This document shows, one piece after another, positions 1 to 8,177 of a DNA stretch of 33,230 bases. The stretch covers positions 1 to 33,230 of the forward strand of contig CAYWNA010000142.1 of the NCBI GenBank assembly GCA_964459305.1. The letters run 5' to 3'. This stretch comes from CAYWNA01 sp964459305 (GTDB lineage: Bacteria; Planctomycetota; Planctomycetia; Pirellulales; Pirellulaceae). The notes beneath the pieces were generated by a model. That model saw only the letters and a list, made by a program, of their open reading frames with translations, was not told the origin of the DNA and made no database searches. Each line of letters begins with the position of its first letter. Within the stretch, counting starts at the first letter, position 1. Position numbers and translations under genes: made by a program.

Positions 1-286
1 GGCCACCCTTCGGGTTTTTCGGCTTGGGCTTGCCGTGCTTCTCCTCGCGAACCCAACGGTAGAAGGTGGAAGGCGAAACGATCGTGATGAGTTCTTCGAT
101 CGCGCGGCCTATCACCTTTCCGTACTTTAAGAGCCGTTCTCGCTCTTCCGGTTTCGTGTGCACTTGGCCGCCGATGCGAGCTCGCAGAATCTTGTTCTCC
201 TCTTTGAGGTATTCGACATATCTTGCCAGCTCGTTGTTCGTCGCGGAGGCGATTAGGGCCAGCAGGGGGTGGAAAATCTGAGTCAC
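1..286 (-). CDS. Transposase / integrase-core protein, N-terminal part (cut by window edge)
   Basis: This frame reads from a GTG start at 284-286 to the left edge, giving 95 codons and no stop. An in-frame TAG lies four codons upstream of the GTG, so no longer start is possible. The N-terminus reads VTQIFHPLLALIASATNNEL, followed by a coiled-coil-like stretch (YVEYLKEENKILRARI), a basic helix-turn-helix-like region, and STFYRWVREEK followed by a Lys/Pro-rich linker. From memory of the family, this is the usual N-terminus of planctomycete and acidobacterial transposases that carry an rve (DDE) catalytic domain. That domain would lie beyond the edge, so catalytic residues cannot be checked. An imperfect palindrome sits about 20 bases upstream of the start. 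The family assignment rests on recognising the N-terminus only. Confidence 0.75.
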   Translation of the reverse strand, partial: MTQIFHPLLALIASATNNELARYVEYLKEENKILRARIGGQVHTKPEERERLLKYGKVIGRAIEELITIVSPSTFYRWVREEKHGKPKPKNPKGG

Positions 287-304
287 GGCTGTATCGTCCT
301 ATGT

Positions 305-326
305 TGTAATTCTGAACAGGATTACA
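305..326. promoter_or_regulatory. Imperfect palindrome upstream of the transposase gene
   Basis: TGTAATTCTG and CAGGATTACA face each other across two bases, with one mismatch in ten pairs. The centre is about 30 bases upstream of the transposase GTG start. It could be an operator, part of the element's terminal inverted repeat, or a short transcription-stopping hairpin. The sequence alone does not decide between these. Confidence 0.3.
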
Positions 327-800
327 CATCCCTTGTACAGCGCTACGTGCTCGATGGAATAGGCAAAATGGCCGTCGAAAATCGACCTTCGGAAATATCG
401 ACAATGCGACCGTCAGAGGCGGGAAAGATTCACGCATTCGCAGGCTGGGAGCGGCTCGTGGGCGGGATTGCTGCGCACGGTTTTGCGACTCAACAGTCCA
501 GCAGTCGCGCGCTGCGCAGTTATGCCTTCGATGACTCTCGGCGCGCCTGCCGCAAGAGGTTTGGCTGTTACGAACGGCAGCTCACGGATGGCCAGTCCGA
601 CGCGGCTTTGTACGAGAACTGTACGAGAAACTGTGGTACTCTGGCGTAAAATATGTAAAATCTGGACAGGTGAGGTGACTCAGGAGGCACCCGCTTCGCT
701 GGCGTAACTCTATGCCAGTCTTTCATTTGCGGCGATTGCATCCCTCTGCGGGAAACCCGTAACCGGAGGCCTACGGAACCGAAGGGGCGAACCCGAAAAG
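327..800. other. Intergenic stretch without a recognisable gene
   Basis: Short open frames exist here, but none resembles a protein family or has a ribosome-binding site. An 11-12 base unit TGTACGAGAA(A)C is repeated in tandem at 609-631. From 708 onward the frame of the next gene is open but contains no ATG/GTG start before 801. The region therefore looks like eroded sequence between a mobile element and a gene remnant. Confidence 0.5.
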
Positions 801-1445
801 ATGCCGTTGGATCGCGATCGCGTCGCCGTGCGCTGCCGCGAGACATGGAACGCGCACATCGACCTGCGTTTCTTCGAAGCCCAGCGAGCCGCCGAGCGGG
901 CGGAGCTCGAAGCCGAACTGACGCCGCTGTTGGCCCGCCCCGCCTTCGTCCCCTTGCCCCAGAAGTTTCGCGATCGGCAGCCGAAGGATGTCCTTGACTT
1001 TACCGCCGAACAGTCAAACAACTGGAAAGACATCGCCAAACGCGTCCCGGATCCGGAGTCGGAGTGCGGCATCACGAGTCGGTTGGAACTGTCGGACGCA
1101 AACCTGGAGAAATATCGGTTGCCCATGCCCTGGGGCGCCTACGCTCCGGCGGAGAAACGGGGTTTGGCGTCCACCAGTATCAGGCCTGACGACGTAACAG
1201 GCCCTGGTTATCACTGGTACAAGCTTGGCTCGGTGACGATTCGACCATCGACCTACGTGTACTTTTTCTGGAGTTGGATCATTCAGTTCCCTGTCGATGC
1301 GGCAGCCGACCCGAAGCAACCGGATCAGAAGTACGACGTCTGGGCCCGAATCAAGTTCGACGGGCCCGCTTTTCCGCACGGCAAGCCCAACGAAAAGAAC
1401 GCAATCAGCATCGAGCGGGTTGTGCTGGCCAAAACGGAATCGTGA
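801..1445 (+). CDS. Probable C-terminal remnant of a large exported (DUF4838-like) protein
   Basis: 214 residues from an ATG without a visible Shine-Dalgarno sequence. There is no signal peptide. The N-terminal third is a charged helical stretch (ETWNAHIDLRFFEAQRAAER), followed by a beta-rich domain ending in YHWYKLGSVTIRPSTYVYFF, then VWARIKFDGPAFPHGK and a final SIERVVLAK. I associate this ending with the terminal beta-sandwich of long planctomycete proteins of the DUF4838 kind, where it follows several hundred residues missing here. The frame stays open upstream to 708 with no good start. I therefore think it is the surviving 3' end of a gene whose front was lost near the transposase. An intact small gene is possible. 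The family link is from memory and weak. Confidence 0.5.
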   Translation: MPLDRDRVAVRCRETWNAHIDLRFFEAQRAAERAELEAELTPLLARPAFVPLPQKFRDRQPKDVLDFTAEQSNNWKDIAKRVPDPESECGITSRLELSDANLEKYRLPMPWGAYAPAEKRGLASTSIRPDDVTGPGYHWYKLGSVTIRPSTYVYFFWSWIIQFPVDAAADPKQPDQKYDVWARIKFDGPAFPHGKPNEKNAISIERVVLAKTES

Positions 1446-1992
1446 GTTGCCGCAATCGGAAACGTCGCCAAACACGCCGCAAATTGCCAAACCTACCATG
1501 CTCCATCGAGTCGCACCCCGCATGATGGGGAGCCGGCATCCAAGGCTCGCTTGTCCGTGACTCGAATCTGATAGTCCTTGGGTATATCATGTATAGGTCG
1601 TCGGCCCCATTTCGCGGTCATTGGCACCTATCATTCCGGACGCTGCTGCCATGAAGGAACGTGATCGGCCAGACCGGAGCACGCGGCCAAGACTGTTTGG
1701 CTGGTGCAGTAAATCCGACGTGGTCGCGACGTTTAGAGTCGTCAATCAGGAGATCCGGCTGAAGTTCGACCGTCTCGACGCCCATAGCCTCACACTGGCG
1801 GATGCATGCCAGCTTGCTCGCCGCGTGAAAGACCAGAGGGACCTTGTCCGACAGGTTGCCGATCGGCGGAATCGAAGACACGCTCGCCGCCTGCTGCGTC
1901 TGAATAGAAAGCACAGAGATCGGCTTCTGCGAATCGTGCAGGAAGCGGGACTTGACGCGAGTTCGCTTCTCTTCAAGTGAGCCGCTCTCGCC
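1446..1992. other. Unresolved region, open on both strands
   Basis: On the plus strand an ORF runs from 1651 (ATG; TTG at 1621 also possible) to 1980. It encodes about 109 residues very rich in Arg and Asp, with no ribosome-binding site. On the minus strand the frame of the neighbouring M23 peptidase continues for 124 codons past its TAA stop at 1993-1995, ending at 1618. That reading has a more protein-like composition (for example VPLVFHAASKLACIRQCEAM). Third-position GC is similar in both frames, so codon bias does not separate them. I recognise neither product. At most one is real. Confidence 0.3.
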
Positions 1993-3501
1993 TTACTGGC
2001 CTTGCTGCCCACTCACGCGAACGTGGACGTGTCCGATTGCCGTCACGCCCCGATCGTTCGTTCGCTCGACGCGAACCAGATAGTGACCGGCCTTCTGGTA
2101 GCGGTGCGTGGTCACCGCGTAACCGTGCGGATCGTGGACTTTGGCGTTGCCGTCGGAACGTGTTTGGACGGTCGGACTGCCATCGCCAAAGTCCCAGGTT
2201 TCCCGGCCTTCATCGGGTTTGACTTGGAACGACCGCACCTTGAATGTCACTTGGTCACCGGGCTTGATGTCGAACGTGGGATAATAAACGGCGTGGATCG
2301 CTGGCGGAAGTTGGTCGGGATGCTCGCGGTCGATGACCAGGACGCGCGCGAAGTCGTAGTCGGTCCGGCCGTCGGCGTCGGTGACTCTGAGGATCTCGCT
2401 GTATTCACCGGGCCGGTCGTAGCGGCGGGCAACTTTCGCGCAGGAGGCAGTCGTGCCGTCGCAGAAGGTCCAATGGTATTCGACAATCTCGTCGCCAATG
2501 GATCGGGTGCCGTCCAGCGTGATGCTGTCTCTCGCCCAGGCCACGTGATGTGGTCGGGCGACGGCCTTCAATGTGGTCGGGTACTCGGCCAGATACGCCT
2601 GCCAGATGAACGCGTATCCTTCGACGATCCCGTACCGTCCGCTGGGTTGGACGGCGTTGATGTCGAAATGCAGATGGGTCCAGCCGCCGCTGCCTCCCTC
2701 TTTGCCCAACAGGCCGATCTTCTGTCCCATGGTGACCTGGGTACCCGGCTTGATGGCCGGATCGATGGTGTGCAGGTGACTGTAGCGGTAGTACCATCCG
2801 CGACCGTCGCGGATGTAGACGACGTCGTATCGGGTCCTCACTGGTGTGTCATCGCCCAGCGAGGCGAGCTTTTCCGTACCTGACGAGCAGACCACCCCGT
2901 CGGTCGCCGCCACGACCTCGACCAGTCCCTCGGCCCCGCCGAAGTCGAGTCCCCAGTGGTAATAGACTGACTTCCGGGCCGGGTTTTCACCGCCGTCGAC
3001 GAACGTGGGTTCGTTGGACATCTGCGTGTCGCTGACGAACCAGCGTTGCTTGACGGGATAGACAAATGTCCCTGGCCGGACCCACGGCGAATCCGACGGC
3101 CATACCCGCAAACGAACGTCGGTGTCCAGTGCCCAGGGATTCTTGTTCGGTTGGACGCATCCTTTGGTCACCGGACAGTCGATTTGCACGCCGCCAACAC
3201 GGATCGGCAGATTGTAGTAGGCCGACGTCAACAGGGCTGTCTCTCCATTCACCTCGACAGTAACGCGGGCTTGGCGCACAGCCTGTCGTAGGTCGTCCCG
3301 GTCTTCTTCGAGTTCGACAACTTTTACGGTCGCGGTCGTACCATCGACCAGTTCGACTTTGGCCGTATCGCCGACGTCAAGGTCCACTGTGCGTTGGAGC
3401 GCGTCGACGGTGGATTCGGAGTCGGCGGCTGTTGCCGCTAGGCCGAGAAGTACTTGAACTGGCAGAAGAAGCAACGTTGCGAAAATTGGTGTTCGATGCA
3501 T
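1993..3501 (-). CDS. Exported M23-family metallopeptidase with PKD-like domains
   Basis: The 502-residue product starts at the ATG at 3501 because it begins directly with a signal peptide (MHRTPIFATLLLLPVQVLLG, then Ala-rich). An upstream ATG at 3564 would add 21 residues in front of it. The peptidase domain spans roughly residues 170-300. It shows the M23 (LytM/lysostaphin-type) zinc pattern: His182-x3-Asp186 in YHWGLDFGG, His242 in SHLH, and the HxH pair at 276-278 in THLHFD. Two PKD-like beta domains follow: about 320-392, with EYHWTFCDGT, and about 405-497, with ETWDFGDGS. The family cleaves peptidoglycan cross-links or other Gly-containing peptides outside the cytoplasm. All zinc ligands are present, so it is probably active. 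The gene stands alone, divergent from tex. Confidence 0.9.
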   Translation of the reverse strand: MHRTPIFATLLLLPVQVLLGLAATAADSESTVDALQRTVDLDVGDTAKVELVDGTTATVKVVELEEDRDDLRQAVRQARVTVEVNGETALLTSAYYNLPIRVGGVQIDCPVTKGCVQPNKNPWALDTDVRLRVWPSDSPWVRPGTFVYPVKQRWFVSDTQMSNEPTFVDGGENPARKSVYYHWGLDFGGAEGLVEVVAATDGVVCSSGTEKLASLGDDTPVRTRYDVVYIRDGRGWYYRYSHLHTIDPAIKPGTQVTMGQKIGLLGKEGGSGGWTHLHFDINAVQPSGRYGIVEGYAFIWQAYLAEYPTTLKAVARPHHVAWARDSITLDGTRSIGDEIVEYHWTFCDGTTASCAKVARRYDRPGEYSEILRVTDADGRTDYDFARVLVIDREHPDQLPPAIHAVYYPTFDIKPGDQVTFKVRSFQVKPDEGRETWDFGDGSPTVQTRSDGNAKVHDPHGYAVTTHRYQKAGHYLVRVERTNDRGVTAIGHVHVRVSGQQGQ

Positions 3502-3929
3502 GGGGCTACCCGGGGATTGGAAGGTGACGGATTGGGCCGTGAAACAAACGTCGCGACGAATCATAAGATATCATATTCGATTGGCGTGCGCAACTTATCC
3601 GAGCCTTTGTTCGCCCGGGCTGACGGCGCGAACCAATCATCGAACTGGCGACCTGGGTCACCAAGGGCTATTGATCTAGCGTCCGATGCATGTATGCTTC
3701 GTTCACGACACCCGTTGGTTGCAGGAAAGACGGCGAGCGGGGGCCGTCAGGCGCCTGATTTCTCGACCAAATGGAATGCTTCATACGCCGTTCTGGAGTT
3801 CACCGGTGGTGAAGTCCTCCGATAGCAATACAGAGTGAAGGTCGCCACTTCAATCAGCGGGCTGACGCCCGCCGCTCGCCTTGAAAGTACGCGACGTTTG
3901 ACAATAATTGGCTGCTGATTGGAGAAACC
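3502..3929. other. Divergent intergenic region between the M23 peptidase and tex genes
   Basis: This region must contain promoters for both divergent genes. A perfect TTGACA occurs at about 3898-3903, roughly 30 bases before the tex start, but I see no matching -10 box at a normal distance. A short GC hairpin lies at 3857-3872 and is listed separately. I found no RNA gene or further coding sequence. Confidence 0.4.
3857..3872. repeat. Short GC-rich inverted repeat
   Basis: GCGGGC and GCCCGC are separated by TGAC, giving a perfect six-pair stem, inside the wider string AGCGGGCTGACGCCCGCCGC. I remember this string as a common dispersed intergenic motif in planctomycete genomes, but that was not checked. 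It sits upstream of tex on the plus strand. There is no U-tract, so it is not a typical intrinsic terminator. Confidence 0.45.
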
Positions 3930-6113
3930 GTGAACGAAAAGCCCTTCGATTGCTTCGACTTGGACAAGTCGATTGAGACCATCGCTTCAAGTCTGGCTGT
4001 TGCCAACGGACAGGTACATGCGACGGTCGAATTGTTGGACGCTGGCAATACTATTCCGTTCATCGCACGCTATCGAAAAGAGGCGACCGGGGGCCTGGCC
4101 GAGCAGGCTTTGCGGGACATCGAAGATTCGCTGTCCAAGGCCCGGGAGCTGGCCCAGCGGAAGTCGACCATTCTGAAAACGATCGACGAACAGGGACAGT
4201 TGACGGCCGAGTTGCGTCGGCAGATTGAGACGTGTGACGAGAAAAAGGAGTTGGAGGATCTGTACCTGCCCTTCAAACCCAAACGCCGAACCAGGGCAAC
4301 GATCGCGCGTGAACGAGGTTTGCAGCCGCTGGCCGAGATCCTCATACGGCAAGAACAACTGAACCGGCCGCGAAGCGATGTCCTGCGGCCTTACGTATCT
4401 CCCGAAAGAGATGTTCCGGACGAAAAGAGCGCATTGCGAGGCGCGTGCGACATTGTGGCCGAGCGTTGGTCGGAGGACTCGAAATCGCGCGGCTGGCTGG
4501 TCAAGCAAGGCGCCGAATACGGCCAGATCGTCTCGCAGGTCCGGCGTGGCAAGAAAGATCCGGCCAGCAAGTTCGAGATGTATTTCGATCATCAGGAGCC
4601 GGTCAAACGCGTGCCCTCGCATCGTCTGCTGGCGATGAAGCGGGGTGAGGCAGAAGGCGTGCTGCGTGTCGGGCTGAAGCTGGACGACGCGTTTGTGCTG
4701 CGCGAGCTCAACCGTCGGTGGATCGTCAATCCACGGTTCGAATTCCACAAGGACTTGCTGGAGACGGTGGAAGATTGCTACCAGCGATTGTTGCTCCCCG
4801 CCACCGAATCTGCGACGCTGCAAGAACTGAAGGAAGCTGCCGACGACGAAGCGATCGTGGTCTTTGCCAAAAACCTGCGCGAACTGCTGCTTGCTCCGCC
4901 CGCCGGACCCCACGCGACGATCGGCATCGATCCGGGCTTTCGCACCGGATGCAAAGTGGCCGTCGTCGATGGAACCGGCAAGTTCCTCGCCGGCGCGACG
5001 ATCTATCCCACGCCGCCGCGCAACGATACGGACGGCGCCGCCAAGACGCTCAAGGAACTGATCGCCAAATACGATGCCAAGTTGATTGCCATCGGCAACG
5101 GCACGGCGTCGCGGGAAACAGATGCGTTCGTGACCAACGCTTTGCGCGCGAGTGGTTCGCAGGTCGCCAAGGTGGTGGTCAGTGAATCGGGAGCGTCCAT
5201 CTATTCGGCCAGCGAGGTTGCAGCCCGCGAGTATCCCGACCTGGATGTGACGGTACGCGGGGCCATCAGCATCGCTCATCGACTGCAAGACCCACTTGCC
5301 GAACTGGTCAAAATCGACCCGAAATCGATTGGCGTCGGCCAGTACCAGCACGATGTGAATCAGACACAACTGCGAAAATGCCTGGATCGGGAAGTGCAAT
5401 CCTGTGTGAACTCGGTCGGTGTGGATGTAAACATGGCGAGCGCGCCGCTGCTGTCGTACGTCGCGGGCATCGGTCCTAAGTTGGCACAACGGATCGTTGA
5501 GTTTCGCGACGATCACGGCCGGCTGGAAAGCCGCCAGCAACTTTGTGAAGTTCCCAAGCTGGGCCGGAAAGCCTTCGAGCAAGCCGCGGGATTTCTGCGA
5601 ATTCGCGATGGCGAGCAGCCGTTGGACAATTCGGCCGTACATCCCGAAAGCTACTACGTCGTCAAGAGAATGGTGGCCCAATTGAATGTCGCGACGAAAC
5701 AACTGGTCGGAAACGCGACCTTGGCGGACAAACTCGACGCCACCGATTTCGTCGACGAGCGAGTCGGGCTGCCAACCGTCCAGGACATTCTCGCCGAGCT
5801 GGCCAAACCAGGACGCGACCCGCGCAGCGAGTTCAAGGCGGCCAAGTTCACCGAGGGCATTAACGAGTTGGAGGATCTGAAAGAAGATATGATCCTGGAA
5901 GGCGTGGTTACCAACGTCACGCGTTTCGGCGCCTTCGTGGACATCGGAGTTCACCAGGACGGACTGGTCCACATCTCGCAACTCGCCAACTCGTTCGTCG
6001 AAGACCCCAGCGACGTAGTCTCTGTCGGTGATGTGCTTCGCGTGAAGGTACTTGAGGTCGATCTCGATCGCCGCCGAATTGCCTTGTCGCGAAAACAAGT
6101 ATCAGGTTCGTGA
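3930..6113 (+). CDS. tex: Tex-family RNA-binding transcription accessory protein
   Basis: 727 residues starting at GTG with GGAG nine bases upstream. The order of parts matches Tex. An N-terminal helical region begins KSIETIASSLAVANGQVHAT and runs through IPFIARYRKEATGGL. A YqgF/RNase H-like domain begins near residue 328 (TIGIDPGFRTGCKVAVV). Helix-hairpin-helix segments lie around 498-560 (YVAGIGPKLAQRIVEFRDDH). A C-terminal S1 RNA-binding domain lies around 652-722 (EGVVTNVTRFGAFVDIGVHQ, DGLVHISQL). Length is normal for the family. Tex is a cytoplasmic nucleic-acid-binding protein linked to transcription and RNA metabolism; its exact role varies between bacteria. The gene appears monocistronic, being followed by a repeat-containing gap. 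Confidence 0.97.
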   Translation: MNEKPFDCFDLDKSIETIASSLAVANGQVHATVELLDAGNTIPFIARYRKEATGGLAEQALRDIEDSLSKARELAQRKSTILKTIDEQGQLTAELRRQIETCDEKKELEDLYLPFKPKRRTRATIARERGLQPLAEILIRQEQLNRPRSDVLRPYVSPERDVPDEKSALRGACDIVAERWSEDSKSRGWLVKQGAEYGQIVSQVRRGKKDPASKFEMYFDHQEPVKRVPSHRLLAMKRGEAEGVLRVGLKLDDAFVLRELNRRWIVNPRFEFHKDLLETVEDCYQRLLLPATESATLQELKEAADDEAIVVFAKNLRELLLAPPAGPHATIGIDPGFRTGCKVAVVDGTGKFLAGATIYPTPPRNDTDGAAKTLKELIAKYDAKLIAIGNGTASRETDAFVTNALRASGSQVAKVVVSESGASIYSASEVAAREYPDLDVTVRGAISIAHRLQDPLAELVKIDPKSIGVGQYQHDVNQTQLRKCLDREVQSCVNSVGVDVNMASAPLLSYVAGIGPKLAQRIVEFRDDHGRLESRQQLCEVPKLGRKAFEQAAGFLRIRDGEQPLDNSAVHPESYYVVKRMVAQLNVATKQLVGNATLADKLDATDFVDERVGLPTVQDILAELAKPGRDPRSEFKAAKFTEGINELEDLKEDMILEGVVTNVTRFGAFVDIGVHQDGLVHISQLANSFVEDPSDVVSVGDVLRVKVLEVDLDRRRIALSRKQVSGS

Positions 6114-6456
6114 GACGTGCGGAGATCTCGCGCTTGACTTGTTTGGCGCTAGAGGCGAGCGGCGGAAATTTTCTTACCCGAACGTCAGGCTTTCCGCCCT
6201 GACATGCCACACCATCGACAGGCTGGAAAGCCTGTCCCACGACATATTCTCATCTGCCGCTCGCCAAAAGAGAAATGTGCTGACCACGTCAGAATGCGCG
6301 AACACGCCCTCGCCCCGCCTGCAATCCCCTCGAAATATGTGCCTCGCGCGACGTGGGTTAGGTTTCCTGCTGGGAATCGTGTACAATACCTTCATCAACC
6401 TTCACACCGATGCGATCCCGCCGCGACACGCTTCGGATCATCCTTTGAGGTGATCG
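6114..6456. other. Intergenic region between tex and the DUF1549/DUF1553 gene
   Basis: This region contains the paired hairpins at 6180-6240 and, near its right end, a good -10-like TACAAT at 6382-6387 about 70 bases before the next start. The expected -35 position holds only a weak match. A purine-rich GAGGTGA just before 6457 is the ribosome-binding site of the next gene. No coding sequence is recognisable. Confidence 0.45.
6180..6240. repeat. Dispersed double-hairpin repeat ('GQAFQP' type)
   Basis: Two inverted repeats lie side by side. At 6217-6236, GACAGGCT and AGCCTGTC enclose GGAA in a perfect eight-pair stem. At about 6184-6203, GTCAGGC pairs with a GCCCTGAC copy containing one bulged base. 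Read on the minus strand from 6240, the element translates as VGQAFQPVDGVACQGGKPDV. Short spurious ORFs with GQAFQP are, from memory, a hallmark of a repeat found many times in planctomycete genomes. Lying after tex, it could also act as a transcription stop, although no U-tract follows. Confidence 0.65.
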
Positions 6457-8037
6457 ATGGGAATGTCTTTGAACTTCGCGGTCATCCTGACGGCGGTCCT
6501 GGCCGGGGCGAGCCCCGATCGGACGACCGTCGATATTTTCGACGGCCCGGCTGAACTGACTCCGCGGAACAAGATCGATGAACTGGTCTTCGCCCGCTTG
6601 AATCAGCTTGGGATTCCGCCGGCGAATCTTTGCTCGGACGCGACGTTTGTCCGCCGGGTCCATCTCGACGTGATCGGTACGCTTCCGACCGCGAAAGAGG
6701 CATCCCAGTTTCTGACCGATGCCGACCCCGACAAACGCCGTAAGCTGATCGATCGCCTGCTCGAGCGGAAGGAATTCGCCGACTATCGGGCGATGAAATG
6801 GGCCGACGTCTTGCGTGTGAAGGCGGAGTTCCCCATCAACCTATGGCCGAACGCTGCACAGGCCTATTACCGATGGATCAGCGACTCGGTCCGCGAGAAT
6901 AAACCGTACGACCGGTTCGTCCGCGAGTTGCTCACCTCCAGCGGCAGCAACTTCCGCGTCTCGCCCGTCAACTTCTATCGCGCGATGCAAGGCAAGGATG
7001 CCCAAGCGATCACCGACGTCGTAGCCCTGACGTTCATGGGCGAGCGATCGGACAAGTGGCCCAAAGAGCGGCTGGACGGCATGACGGTTTTCTTCTCCTA
7101 CGTCGGCTTCAAGCCGTCGAAGGAATGGAAGGAGGAGATTGTCTTCTTCGACCTTGAGAAGGCTTTGAAGCAGTCGTCAGGCGATGCGCCGCACGCCGTT
7201 TTTCCCGACGGGTCATCGACCGAGCTTTCTCCGGTGCAGGATCCCCGCCAGGTCTTCGCAGACTGGCTCATCCGTCCCGAAAACCCTTGGTTCGCGCGCA
7301 ATATCGTCAATCGCGTTTGGTACTGGGTGCTGGGGCGCGGCATTGTTCACGAGCCAGACGATTTCCGGCAAGACAATCCGGCGAGCCATCCCGAGTTATT
7401 GACCTTCCTGGAGAAAGAGCTGGTTGCAGCCAAGTTTGATCTGAAGCACATCTACCGGCTGATCCTGAATTCGACGACGTACCAGCTTTCATCCGTCCCC
7501 AAGTCCAAAGATCCCCAGGCAGCGGCTCATTTCGCTTACTACCCGGTCCGTCGCTTGGAAGCGGAAGTGCTGGTTGATGCCCTGTGTCAGATCACCGGCA
7601 CGACGGAGAAGTATACCAGTCCCATTCCAGAGCCGTTCACTTTCATCCCAGAGAATCAGCGATCGATCGCATTGGCCGACGGCAGTATCACGAGTTCCTT
7701 TCTCGAAATGTTCGGACGTCCGTCGCGGGATACCGGACTGGAGACAGAGCGGAACAACAAGCCCACGCCTGCCCAGCGGCTGCACCTATTAAATTCAAGC
7801 CACGTGCAGCGGAAGCTTCAGCGCGGCCCGAAGATTCTGCGAGTGATCCAATCGAACCGCAGTCAAGAAGAAATCGCCAAACAGCTTTACCTGACAATCG
7901 TATCGCGTTTCCCCACCGAGACAGAATTGAAGGTCGTGGCCGAGTATTCCCAGTCCGGCGCCGTCGAAGGGCGCGAGGGCTTGCAGGATCTCGCCTGGGC
8001 CTTGATCAATAGCGCCGAGTTCCTCCACCGACATTGA
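6457..8037 (+). CDS. DUF1549/DUF1553 domain protein, exported
   Basis: 526 residues from an ATG with a strong GAGGTGA ribosome-binding site. A short hydrophobic N-terminus (NFAVILTAVLAGA) suggests export. DUF1549 covers roughly residues 35-220 (KIDELVFARLNQLGIPPANL, FVRRVHLDVIGTLPT, FADYRAMKWADVLRVK). DUF1553 covers roughly 255-520 (ADWLIRPENPWFARNIVNRV, HIYRLILNSTTYQLS, ALINSAEFLHRH). Many family members carry a cytochrome c-like domain in front, but here there is no CxxCH motif, so this is a short form. The biochemical function of the family is not established. In planctomycetes these genes typically precede a DUF1501 gene, as here, and a co-exported pair is likely. Confidence 0.93.
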   Translation: MGMSLNFAVILTAVLAGASPDRTTVDIFDGPAELTPRNKIDELVFARLNQLGIPPANLCSDATFVRRVHLDVIGTLPTAKEASQFLTDADPDKRRKLIDRLLERKEFADYRAMKWADVLRVKAEFPINLWPNAAQAYYRWISDSVRENKPYDRFVRELLTSSGSNFRVSPVNFYRAMQGKDAQAITDVVALTFMGERSDKWPKERLDGMTVFFSYVGFKPSKEWKEEIVFFDLEKALKQSSGDAPHAVFPDGSSTELSPVQDPRQVFADWLIRPENPWFARNIVNRVWYWVLGRGIVHEPDDFRQDNPASHPELLTFLEKELVAAKFDLKHIYRLILNSTTYQLSSVPKSKDPQAAAHFAYYPVRRLEAEVLVDALCQITGTTEKYTSPIPEPFTFIPENQRSIALADGSITSSFLEMFGRPSRDTGLETERNNKPTPAQRLHLLNSSHVQRKLQRGPKILRVIQSNRSQEEIAKQLYLTIVSRFPTETELKVVAEYSQSGAVEGREGLQDLAWALINSAEFLHRH

Positions 8038-8044
8038 ATTTGAC

Positions 8045-8138
8045 TTCGTTTAACCCGAAGCCGGAGGCGACGGCGTTCGTCGCGAATGGACGGCCCATGC
8101 CGCTGCACGCCGTCGCCTCCGGCTTCGGGTAAAACGAA
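8045..8138. repeat. Long inverted repeat between the DUF1553 and DUF1501 genes
   Basis: The arms at 8045-8075 and 8108-8138 are each 31 bases and match as reverse complements with a single mismatch, enclosing a 32-base loop. The core includes CCGAAGCCGGAGGCGACGGC. I recall this core as a recurring intergenic repeat in Pirellulales genomes, though that is unchecked. It starts only seven bases after the upstream stop codon. In RNA it would form a very stable stem, which could protect or terminate the upstream message and so uncouple the two genes' expression. Confidence 0.85.
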
Positions 8139-8177
8139 ATCTGCAGCCAGCCTAACCTCCAATAGCAAGGTGAAAAC

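Noticed and set aside
269..649. Plus-strand ORF of 126 codons
   Set aside because: No ribosome-binding site or family resemblance. It overlaps the transposase start and the palindrome upstream of it.
3898..3929. TTGACA as a tex promoter
   Set aside because: No -10 element at suitable spacing before the start; the downstream bases are the ribosome-binding site.
3987..6098. 703-codon open frame on the minus strand
   Set aside because: It is fully antisense to tex, whose domains are all recognisable. The product is His/Gln/Asp-rich without family resemblance and is an effect of high GC at third positions.
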